A DNA stretch of 34,207 nt from Candidatus Eisenbacteria bacterium (GTDB lineage: Bacteria > Eisenbacteria > RBG-16-71-46 > JASEGR01): NCBI GenBank assembly GCA_030017955.1, contig JASEGR010000028.1:1-34207 (forward strand), given 5' to 3'. Below are positions 8,136-15,522 of the stretch, piece by piece. The position numbers and the translations under genes are program-made. Numbering within the stretch: position 1 is the stretch's first letter; each line of letters begins with the position of its first letter. Under the pieces are notes generated by a model. It made no database searches. It saw only the letters and a program-made list of their open reading frames with translations, and was not told the origin of the DNA.

Positions 8136-8738
8136 TTACTCCATGTCTTTTCTTCCCTCCAGTGCCCGTGCGAGCGTGACCTTATCTGCGTATTCGAGGT
8201 CAGTCCCGACAGAAATTCCTCTTGCAATCCTTGTCACCCTAAGGTCTTTTCTCGCGATGACTTTCCTCAAGTAGAGCGCTGTCGCTTCGCCCTGGACACT
8301 CGGGTTTGTTGCGACTATGACTTCTCTGACTCTTCCGTCTTCAAGTCTCTTCAGAAGCTCCTTGATCTTCAGATTCTCGGGGCCAATACCATCAAGCGGC
8401 GAGATTGCCCCATGAAGCACGTGATACGTGCCTCTGTATTCGCCCGTCCCCTCAACGGCAAGCGCATCATTCGGCATTTCCACCACGCAGATTTCCGTGA
8501 GATTTCTCTCCCCGTCCTTGCAAATGTGGCAAGGTTCGACTTCGGTGATGTTCCAGCACACTCCGCAGTACCTCACTGAGTCTTTCACCTTCATTATTGC
8601 ATCGGAAAGCCGGGAGGCATCTTCTCTCGGGACGCGCATGAGGTGAAAAGCAATTCTCTGCGCGGACTTTCTACCTATTCCGGGAAGCGCGGCAAGCTCT
8701 TCTATGAGTTTCTCGACAAGCTGCGAGCTGTATTTCAC
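8136..8738 (-). CDS. recR: Recombination mediator protein RecR
   Basis: A 200-residue full-length RecR, which with RecO/RecF loads RecA at gaps. It contains the helix-hairpin-helix region LAALPGIGRKSAQRIAFHL (residues ~14-32), the four-cysteine zinc finger C-x2-C-x8-C-x2-C (YCGVCWNITEVEPCHIC, ~57-73) and the Toprim segment starting ICVVEMPNDALAVEGTGEY. The GTG start overlaps the TGA of ybaB (GTGA), so the two are translationally coupled. Confidence 0.96.
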   Translation of the reverse strand: MKYSSQLVEKLIEELAALPGIGRKSAQRIAFHLMRVPREDASRLSDAIMKVKDSVRYCGVCWNITEVEPCHICKDGERNLTEICVVEMPNDALAVEGTGEYRGTYHVLHGAISPLDGIGPENLKIKELLKRLEDGRVREVIVATNPSVQGEATALYLRKVIARKDLRVTRIARGISVGTDLEYADKVTLARALEGRKDME

Positions 8739-9049
8739 TTGAAGAGCCCCGGGAGACCCAGTTCACCGGTGAGTCTCGCCATTTCTTCCTTGGCGAGCTC
8801 ATCCGCTTTTCTTCTCGCTTCGTTCACTGCAGAAAGGATGAGGTCCTCAAGCATTTCGACATCGTCTTTGCTCACAACCTCAGGGTCTATCTTTATTGAA
8901 ACGATCTCCTGCCTGCCATTTGCTGTAACCTTGACCATCCCTCCGCCCGCGGAACTCTCGACAATCTTGGTCTCAAGTTGTGCCTGAAGCTCATTCATCT
9001 TTTCCTGCATCTTCTGCGCTTGTTTCATGATCGATGCAAAATTCTTCAT
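8735..9049 (-). CDS. ybaB: YbaB/EbfC nucleoid-associated protein
   Basis: A 104-residue YbaB/EbfC family DNA-binding protein with the typical KQAQKMQEKMNELQAQL coiled start and IKIDPEVV..DVEMLEDLI segments. The frame is open to a GTG at 9058 overlapping the dnaX stop, but the ATG at 9049 has AGAGGTGA at 5-6 nt and gives the usual family start, so it is preferred. It sits between dnaX and recR, the position conserved in very many bacteria. Confidence 0.93.
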   Translation of the reverse strand: MKNFASIMKQAQKMQEKMNELQAQLETKIVESSAGGGMVKVTANGRQEIVSIKIDPEVVSKDDVEMLEDLILSAVNEARRKADELAKEEMARLTGELGLPGLFK

Positions 9050-9054
9050 GAGGG

Positions 9055-10716
9055 TCACCTCTTCTCTTTCTTCACGATTTCACCATGAAAAAGTTCCACA
9101 ATCGTTTTCACAGTTTCATTCTCCAACGGGTCTTCCCCTTTTGCCCCACTTATCTCTGTGACTTCTCCGTCAACCACCTTAAGAGAAAGAGGCTTCCCAA
9201 ACGCCTTCTTAATTTCATCGAGAATTATTTCTCTGTTTGCTTTATCCTCGATCCGCTCCCTATGGAATCTCTGATCTCGAGGCAATTTGACTGTCAACTC
9301 TGTCTCGGAGATAGACAGAACTTTTGCCTCGCTCAAGAAACCCCAGAGAGAAGTTTTCTTCTTCTTAACGGCGAGAAGGAGGACTTCCCACCCCTTTGCC
9401 GCTTCTTCTACGCGCCCGGGTTCAACGTGTGACGGCGCCGGCTTTTGCGCCTGAGGGTGGGCACCCGAATCGCGCGAGGCGGGGTCCCGATCGTCGTCCC
9501 GGACCACATGCTTCTTTCCAGCTCTGTTTTCATGGTCCAACTCGTCTCCGCCATCTCCAACAAACTTCTTCTCAATGACCGAGAGTTTTTCTATCAATTC
9601 CTTCACGCTGACTGTGGAATCAAGATTCGCCATTTCCACGAGCGCAAGTTCCAGATGGAGCCGCGGCACAGGACTCCTCTTCATCAAATATGCGGCGGAG
9701 TTGAGAATTCTTATCAGTCTGACCAGGTCTGCATCGTTCGTTTTTGCGCTCTGCTCCGCAAGCCTTGAGAGCGAACTCTTCAGTATCCCGGCGGGCTCGG
9801 CAAGAGACCGGTCAATTGAGACGAGCAGCAGGTGTCTCAGGTGCTCGATAAGCGAGCCTGCGAATTCATCGAGATCATGCCCCTCCTTGTAGAGCTCCTC
9901 GAGGACTTTGAGCGTCTCGGCCGGCTTCCCATCAAGAACGGATTGTGTGATTTCAAAGAAAACATCTTCCTTGGGTATGCCGAGAAAGTTCCGGACAACC
10001 TCTGCCGTAACAGTTCCCTCCGTACCGGTCACAAGTTGGTCAAGCATGCTCTCGGCATCCCTCATGCTGCCTTCCGCCTTTTTCGCAATGACTGCGAGGG
10101 CCTCATCCTCAACGGAGAAATGTTCTTTTTTCGAGACCATCTTGAGTCTTTCGACAATCTTCTCCGGGAAGATTCTCCTGAAATCGAACCGCTGGCACCG
10201 GGACAGGATCGTCGGTGGAATCTCGCTCGGCGCAGTCGTGGCCATGATGAAAATCACGTGCGAAGGAGGCTCTTCAAGTGTCTTGAGGAGTGCATTGAAA
10301 GCAGGCGTCGTAAGCATGTGCACTTCGTCAATCACGTATATCCTGTACCTGGAACCGGCAGTCGCATACTTTATTTTCTCTCTGATCTCTCTGACCTCAT
10401 CAATTCCGCGGTTTGATGCGCCGTCAATTTCAAGAAAATCAAGACTTGACCCGATAAGCATTTCTTTACATGTATTGCACTCGTTGCACGGATTTCTCTT
10501 TGGTCCGTTCTCGCAGTTGATCGCCCTTGCGAAGACCCGTGCTGCCGTCGTTTTCCCGACGCCTCTTGATCCGCTGAACAGATATGCGTGCCCAACCCTG
10601 CCGGCTTCAATTGCATTCATGAGGCAGGTCGTCACATGCTCCTGTCCCACTATCTCTTCAAAGACTCTTGGTCTCCACCGTCGCGACAAAACCTGATACG
10701 GGATTTTTTCTTGCAT
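9055..10716 (-). CDS. dnaX: DNA polymerase III subunit gamma/tau
   Basis: A 553-residue clamp-loader ATPase. It begins YQVLSRRWRPRVFEEIVGQ and has Walker A GSRGVGKTTAARVFA (~49-63), a zinc-binding region with CENGPKRNPCNECNTC, Walker B VIDEVHML and the sensor LSRCQRFDFR. The C-terminal ~170 residues are a low-complexity linker plus a tau-like domain. GGAGAAAG lies a few nucleotides upstream of the ATG at 10716. The gene begins 29 nt after the SRP RNA 3' end, so the two are probably one transcript. I saw no A6G slippery site for programmed frameshifting. Confidence 0.95.
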   Translation of the reverse strand: MQEKIPYQVLSRRWRPRVFEEIVGQEHVTTCLMNAIEAGRVGHAYLFSGSRGVGKTTAARVFARAINCENGPKRNPCNECNTCKEMLIGSSLDFLEIDGASNRGIDEVREIREKIKYATAGSRYRIYVIDEVHMLTTPAFNALLKTLEEPPSHVIFIMATTAPSEIPPTILSRCQRFDFRRIFPEKIVERLKMVSKKEHFSVEDEALAVIAKKAEGSMRDAESMLDQLVTGTEGTVTAEVVRNFLGIPKEDVFFEITQSVLDGKPAETLKVLEELYKEGHDLDEFAGSLIEHLRHLLLVSIDRSLAEPAGILKSSLSRLAEQSAKTNDADLVRLIRILNSAAYLMKRSPVPRLHLELALVEMANLDSTVSVKELIEKLSVIEKKFVGDGGDELDHENRAGKKHVVRDDDRDPASRDSGAHPQAQKPAPSHVEPGRVEEAAKGWEVLLLAVKKKKTSLWGFLSEAKVLSISETELTVKLPRDQRFHRERIEDKANREIILDEIKKAFGKPLSLKVVDGEVTEISGAKGEDPLENETVKTIVELFHGEIVKKEKR

Positions 10717-10745
10717 CTAACTTTCTCCAAGAACTAACAATCTTA

Positions 10746-11018
<273 letters not shown>

Positions 11019-11025
11019 AGCTCTG

Positions 11026-11031
11026 ATACTA
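11026..11031 (-). promoter_or_regulatory. Probable -10 element of the SRP RNA gene
   Basis: TAGTAT on the minus strand lies 7 nt upstream of the predicted RNA 5' end, the spacing expected for a -10 box. A -35 match (TGTCCA, 17 nt further up) is weak. Confidence 0.4.
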
Positions 11032-11068
11032 GAACAAAACGATGCAAGTGGACAGAGTTTTCTTGCGC

Positions 11069-11287
11069 TCACACAATCTCTACGATCTTGCGACTCGAAG
11101 TGTGACCGCTCTTGATTGCGATACGTGACACCGGAATGCCGAAGTGCGCCCCGAGCGCCCGCAGGACTGCAGCATTTGCCCTGCCTCCTTTTCGAGGCTC
11201 CTTGACCCAGATGCGATAGCTGCCCTGGCTCGCTTCTTCAACCTTCTCGACCTTCGAATTCGCTCTCACAACCACCGAGATTTTCAT
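11069..11287 (-). CDS. DUF167 (YggU) family protein
   Basis: A 72-residue small basic protein of the DUF167/YggU family, with VKEPRKGGRANAAVLRALGAHFGIPVSRIAIKSGHTSSRK covering the conserved core (in sections). Function is unknown; structural work on homologues shows a compact alpha/beta fold. The frame is open further upstream to 11401, but the family start is MKISVVVRANSKV, so the ATG at 11287 is chosen. Spacing from the SRP RNA gene suggests its own transcript or read-through. Confidence 0.82.
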   Translation of the reverse strand: MKISVVVRANSKVEKVEEASQGSYRIWVKEPRKGGRANAAVLRALGAHFGIPVSRIAIKSGHTSSRKIVEIV

Positions 11288-11430
11288 AGAACCAAGACTC
11301 GGACATTGTCGCACACAGCGCAGGGCAATCTCGTCCGGCGAAAGTCGTTTTTGTGAAGTGACAACGCGGAAGAATCGGCTCAGCTGCCGATTCGCGAGCA
11401 AGATTTCCTGACTTGCCGAGTGCTGTGTTT

Positions 11431-11506
11431 TGGTGGAGATGAGCGGAGTCGAACCGCCGACCTCCTCGTTGCGAACGAGGCGCTCTCCCAGCTGAGCTAC
11501 ATCCCC
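11431..11506 (-). tRNA. tRNA-Ala(CGC)
   Basis: The 76-nt minus-strand sequence begins GGGGATGTAGCTCAGCTGGG, has the anticodon loop TTCGCAA on stem CCTCG/CGAGG (anticodon CGC, reading GCG), a T-arm GGTTCGACTCC and encoded ACCA at the 3' end. All stems pair (acceptor GGGGATG with CATCTCC). Confidence 0.96.
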
Positions 11507-11580
11507 ACCGCTAACCGGCTAGATTTGATTCCAGTCAATTTCCACAATGCTAGCCGATTGCGGTTCTCTTCGCAAGGTTT

Positions 11581-12408
11581 TCAGTCTTTTACACCAGAGA
11601 CTTTGACGCTCAACACTGAATCGGCGACTTCCTTGAGATCGCCAGCCGAGAGATTCAGATCCTCCACAACTGCCTTTCCGGTTGCGTCATTTGCCATGAG
11701 TTCGACAGGGAAGCTGGTCTCATCGAGTACTCTGACCTCGTGAAACCCGGCTGACCTGATGGCATCAAGGTATTCATTTTTCATCATCGCTCCGGAGAGG
11801 CACCCCACGTATGCTTGGACAGAGTTCTTCAGCGAATTCGGAAGCTCTTTGAGAAGCACCAGGTCTGAAACCATCAGCCGTCCGCCCGGCCTGAGGACTC
11901 TGAACGCTTCCCTGAAAACCTTCTCCTTCTCGGGCGAGAGGTTGATCACACAGTTTGAGATTATTGCATCAACTGAATCGTTTGCGACCGGCAGTTTCTC
12001 AATCTCTCCGAGCCGGAACTCAACATTGCCGTAATTGCCCTTCTTTGCGTTTTGCGTCGCCTTCTCGACCATCTCGGGAGTCATGTCAACGCCGATGACT
12101 TTCCCGTTCTTCCCAACTCTGTTGGCAGCGAGAAAACAATCGAATCCTGCTCCTGAGCCAAGATCAAGAACTGTCTCGCCCTCTTTCAGAGACGCCAGCG
12201 CGATCGGATTCCCGCAGCCCAGTCCAAGGTTTGAACCTTCGGGGACTTCTCTAAGCTCTTTTTCAGAATATCCCACAGATGTGCTTATCGTCTCGCTCTG
12301 GCTGGTGCCCCCGCAGCATGGCGCCGCACCGGCGCAGCAAGAGCTCCCTTCCTTCGCAATTCGCCCGTAGCCTTCTCTGACGGCTTTCTTCACTTTTTCT
12401 TTTTTCAT
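11581..12408 (-). CDS. arsM: Arsenite S-adenosylmethionine methyltransferase
   Basis: A 275-residue ArsM. It starts [19 protein letters not shown] with CCAGAAPCC near residue 24. The SAM motif is [16 protein letters not shown], followed by [14 protein letters not shown]. Arsenic-binding cysteines fit [12 protein letters not shown] and the downstream [10 protein letters not shown]. The enzyme methylates As(III) to methylarsenicals in the cytoplasm. GGAGG precedes the ATG at 12408. The AbrB-type gene immediately upstream is probably in the same transcript. No arsR or other ars genes are in the window. Confidence 0.93.
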   Translation of the reverse strand: MKKEKVKKAVREGYGRIAKEGSSCCAGAAPCCGGTSQSETISTSVGYSEKELREVPEGSNLGLGCGNPIALASLKEGETVLDLGSGAGFDCFLAANRVGKNGKVIGVDMTPEMVEKATQNAKKGNYGNVEFRLGEIEKLPVANDSVDAIISNCVINLSPEKEKVFREAFRVLRPGGRLMVSDLVLLKELPNSLKNSVQAYVGCLSGAMMKNEYLDAIRSAGFHEVRVLDETSFPVELMANDATGKAVVEDLNLSAGDLKEVADSVLSVKVSGVKD

Positions 12409-12441
12409 ATTCCTAACCTCCGGAACCCCCGGCAGGCATGC

Positions 12442-12729
12442 TCAGCCCATTATGTCCTTCATGAGAGGTCCGAGTACGTCCTTCACCATCTTTGCATAAT
12501 CAGAGGCCTTCACAAGGGAGATACAGTGCACTTTGTTTCCCTTTTCACAGCTAATTACTGCCAGCTTGTCCCCGGCTTTGATTCCTGCCCGCTGCCTGAT
12601 CTCCTTTGGGAGCACCATCTGGCCGCGTGCATCTACGGTTACCACCGATTCAACCTTGCAGCAGCCCACCCGTGCGCCTTTCGACTCGCCGCAGCAATCA
12701 CCCTTTCCTTTCTTGCCTTTCTCGCACAT
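12442..12729 (-). CDS. AbrB/MazE-fold protein of the HgcAB-associated (HgcC-like) family
   Basis: A 95-residue protein with a cysteine- and lysine-rich head (CC at two places, residues ~12-24) followed by an AbrB/SpoVT swapped-hairpin DNA-binding domain: VVTVDARGQMVLPKEIRQRA then GIKAGDKLAVISCE. This matches the family annotated as HgcAB-associated protein; hgcA and hgcB themselves are absent. The frame is open to a GTG at 12738, but that codon lies inside a perfect AGGAGGTGA ribosome-binding site, so the ATG at 12729 is the real start. It leads the arsM transcript and may be a thiol-based metal(loid) sensor; that role is inference. Confidence 0.82.
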   Translation of the reverse strand: MCEKGKKGKGDCCGESKGARVGCCKVESVVTVDARGQMVLPKEIRQRAGIKAGDKLAVISCEKGNKVHCISLVKASDYAKMVKDVLGPLMKDIMG

Positions 12730-12798
12730 TTCAATCACCTCCTGACCACAACTTCATGAGACAGATCGACCTAATCAGCTAATTCTGAATTCACTGAC

Positions 12799-12828
12799 CA
12801 TTCTAACAAATCAGATGATCTTCTGTCA
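12799..12828 (-). promoter_or_regulatory. Sigma-70-type promoter of the HgcC-like gene and arsM
   Basis: On the minus strand TTGACA (12828-12823) and TAGAAT (12804-12799) are separated by 18 nt, a near-consensus promoter. The predicted transcript starts near 12792 with a ~60-nt leader. The spacer contains the near-palindrome AGATCATCT, a possible operator. Confidence 0.65.
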
Positions 12829-12888
12829 AGGTTTTTTCTCGAGTGGTTGGTGCTGCAGGCAGAGTGAAAAACAACAACCTGGCGGCTC

Positions 12889-14235
12889 CTACTCTGTTGC
12901 CGCGGACGGTGCCCCTTTTGTCCGTCCCATCCACGACAAATCACCAAGTTCTCCGAAGCGCTCCCGAAAAATGCGGTAGTACATAAGCTCTTCCTTGGTA
13001 TTTATGGTCCAGCCGTTCGGCAAGATGCGCTCCTGCCCGAAATCCGCATCTGAGATCTTGCCGTCAGCATGTTGCGCCAACAACTCACCAATTCCGGCCC
13101 CTTCCCAGAACTTGGCTTTTCGTCTTTGCAGGATCTTCTGAGGAAGCGCGTCATCCAGAGCCCTCCGCAAGATCCATTTCTCGACGCCGCCGTGGATTTT
13201 GAACTCCACAGGTATGCGCAACACATACTCAACGACATCAGGGTCGAGGAATGGAACGTGGGCAACAACCCCATGCGCCGACGCACACCGGTCGACGCGC
13301 TGCAAAGCAGTGTTGTGGAGCCGCGCTGTGATGTCGATAAGCTCATCGGCCAGCTTGTCCGGCTGGAGGGTCTTCAAGTACTCGTAACCCGCAAACATCT
13401 CGTCGCCGCCTTCTCCGGAGAGTACGTCTGTGACGTACTCAGCCGCTGCCTTTCCTGCCAGATAGTTTGCTACACTTGAACGGACCAGGAGCGCATCGAA
13501 TGATTCCAGGTGATATATGACCTCCGGCAGAAGTTGGAGCATCTGATTCATGCTTGTCCGGGCTTCGTGGTGGTTGGCCTCCAGGAAATCCGCGACCTCT
13601 CGCGCATACTCCAGGTCTGGTGCGCCTGCAAGGCCTGCGGAAAAGGTGTGAAGTTTCTTGACGAATGGTCTGGCGAGCGCAGCCATTGTACTCGAGTCCA
13701 ATCCGCCGGACAACCATGCGCCAACCTCCTGGCCGGCAATACACCTCTCCACAGAGGCGGTAAGCTTCCGCCTCAACTCCTTCGCTACAACCTCCGGCTT
13801 TTCCCTTAGCAGCGGCTGCTTGTCCGGGAAATAGTCGGTTTTCATCTGGATTCCATCATACGAGCAGCCGGGAGGCAGGATGCGCACATCATCGGTCGCA
13901 GTCAGAATAGCTTTTACCTCTGAGGCAAAGCACACAGCACCGCTTCCGGTTCTCCCGTAGTAGAGCGGCGCGACTCCAACCGGATCCCGTGAAAGCAGCA
14001 CCTTTTCGTCGCTAACCTTTGCCTCTGCAAAATGCCACTTCCCGGCGTAGTCCCGCACGGTGTTTTGTTCGAGCGCAAGTGCGGTTGCATTACGGTCGTT
14101 GAACGCAACGCCAAGAGTCGCTTGTTCGATCTCAACAACCAGTCTCCCTGCTCTGCCGCGATGCTCAATCTTCTCCAGCATCTTCGTAACGTCCCCGGTT
14201 CTGCCTGCTTCTGCTATGCCCGCTATGCCAGCCAA
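12889..14235 (-). CDS. Asparagine-synthetase-like amidoligase lacking the glutaminase cysteine
   Basis: A 448-residue AsnB-family protein. The N-terminal class II amidotransferase fold is recognisable (IEHRGRAG near residue 25, LSRDPVGVAPLYYG near 84, CFASEVKAI near 100), but it begins MAGIAGIAEAG where active enzymes have Met-Cys-Gly, so the nucleophilic Cys2 is Ala. The synthetase domain keeps the PP-loop AWLSGGLDSSTMAAL (~170-184) and GEGGDEMFAGYEYL. The start is a TTG with GAGGGGG 8 nt upstream; the MxGIxG motif supports it. It probably adenylates a carboxylate and uses ammonia or an amine, as beta-lactam synthetases of this family do. Last gene of the six-gene operon, 14 bp after mscS. 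Confidence 0.85.
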   Translation of the reverse strand: MAGIAGIAEAGRTGDVTKMLEKIEHRGRAGRLVVEIEQATLGVAFNDRNATALALEQNTVRDYAGKWHFAEAKVSDEKVLLSRDPVGVAPLYYGRTGSGAVCFASEVKAILTATDDVRILPPGCSYDGIQMKTDYFPDKQPLLREKPEVVAKELRRKLTASVERCIAGQEVGAWLSGGLDSSTMAALARPFVKKLHTFSAGLAGAPDLEYAREVADFLEANHHEARTSMNQMLQLLPEVIYHLESFDALLVRSSVANYLAGKAAAEYVTDVLSGEGGDEMFAGYEYLKTLQPDKLADELIDITARLHNTALQRVDRCASAHGVVAHVPFLDPDVVEYVLRIPVEFKIHGGVEKWILRRALDDALPQKILQRRKAKFWEGAGIGELLAQHADGKISDADFGQERILPNGWTINTKEELMYYRIFRERFGELGDLSWMGRTKGAPSAATE

Positions 14236-14249
14236 AACAGCATCCCCCT

Positions 14250-15503
14250 CTATGTTGCGTCCTTTTCAGACTGCTTGTGGCTGCCTGTCACAGCCACGCC
14301 ACGATTAGACCCAGACGTCTGCAGCCATGCTCTTTCCTGGCGAACATGGATGTCCCGCTGCGGGAACGGAATCTCGACCCTCTCCCCCTCGAACCGATCC
14401 TTTATGGACATATTCAGCTCGTCCCTGATTCTGAACTGATTGCGATAATCTGCGACCCAACACACGTAGAAGAGCTCCAGCGAAGAGTCACCGAATTCGG
14501 TGAAGTACACGCCGGGCGCAGGATCCTTAAGTACTTCGGGGTGGGCCCTGAAGATTTCAAGCAGGATTCTCTTGGCCTTTCTCAAATCAGTTCCGTAACT
14601 GACGCCGATCTTTGACCTGATTTTGTAAAGCGGGGTTGGCGTGCTTTGATTGACTATTTGGTTCTTGGCGATCTCCGAGTTCGGGATGTTGATTACAGTG
14701 TTATCGAAGGCCAGGATGCGGGTGCTTCGAAACCCGATCTCCAGCACATCCCCCATCTTCCCGTTGGCTAATTCAACCCTGTCACCTGGCCGGAATGGGC
14801 GGTCCATCGTCAAGGCGAATCCTGCTATCATGTTGGCGATGGTTTCCTGCGCGGCAAACGCAACGGCTAGCGATACCACACCTGCTGTCGCAAGGACCCC
14901 GGCAATCTGGACGCCGAAATGGTCGAAGATAATTGTGAAAGCGATGAAGAAAAACACAAACTTGGCGATTTTCCGGAGAAGTGTAACAACCTGGTCATGG
15001 GAAGTCGGACGCTCTCCACCCCCGACCCCTTTTCCGTACCATTCCGTAAAAGCGCGCGCAAAAGAGTAGGCAACCGATGTAAGAGCCAGAACCACGGCCA
15101 CGTAAAGTGCCCCTCTCAGAACTGTCCAGGCAACAGATTCGGTAACGGCCGGCGCTCCTTGAAAGCTCGCACGGGCGGCCATGTTCAGCCCAGCCAGAAA
15201 GACCGCCCACTGCACCGACGCGCGGGAACCTTCAAGCATCACAACATCAAGGCTTGTTCGTGTCCGCCTGGCGATGGGCAAAAGCACCCAGTTCCAGATA
15301 AGGAGGACTATCTTGCCTGCAACGAAGCTCCCTGGTAACCAGATTACGAAGCGCAGGAATTCTCGAGAAAGGTCAGGCGTCCCGGCGGCTCCCTCTCCAA
15401 TTGCACCCGCCAGACCATCGGCTGTCAGAGTCAGAACCAAGACAACACTTGCCGGAGCAAGTTGGAACATGCATCTCCGCGCAAGCTTTGCAGTGAGCGA
15501 CAT
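14250..15503 (-). CDS. mscS: MscS-family mechanosensitive channel
   Basis: A 417-residue inner-membrane protein with about five hydrophobic segments in the first 260 residues and then the MscS pore and beta domain: AGVVSLAVAFAAQETIANMI followed by RPFRPGDRVELANGKMGDVLEIGFRSTRI and NTVINIPNSEIAKNQIVN. Such channels open on hypo-osmotic shock and release small solutes. The frame is open to 15566 but that would overlap the upstream gene; the ATG at 15503 has AAGGGGG at good spacing and is chosen. Within this operon it may release the pathway product; that is inference. Confidence 0.9.
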   Translation of the reverse strand: MSLTAKLARRCMFQLAPASVVLVLTLTADGLAGAIGEGAAGTPDLSREFLRFVIWLPGSFVAGKIVLLIWNWVLLPIARRTRTSLDVVMLEGSRASVQWAVFLAGLNMAARASFQGAPAVTESVAWTVLRGALYVAVVLALTSVAYSFARAFTEWYGKGVGGGERPTSHDQVVTLLRKIAKFVFFFIAFTIIFDHFGVQIAGVLATAGVVSLAVAFAAQETIANMIAGFALTMDRPFRPGDRVELANGKMGDVLEIGFRSTRILAFDNTVINIPNSEIAKNQIVNQSTPTPLYKIRSKIGVSYGTDLRKAKRILLEIFRAHPEVLKDPAPGVYFTEFGDSSLELFYVCWVADYRNQFRIRDELNMSIKDRFEGERVEIPFPQRDIHVRQERAWLQTSGSNRGVAVTGSHKQSEKDAT

Positions 15504-15522
15504 ATCATCCCCCTTGGCGGCC

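Noticed and set aside
9055-10716. Programmed frameshift in dnaX
   Set aside because: No A6G-type slippery sequence was found; the lysine-rich stretch near residue 455 is encoded by mixed AAG/AAA codons.
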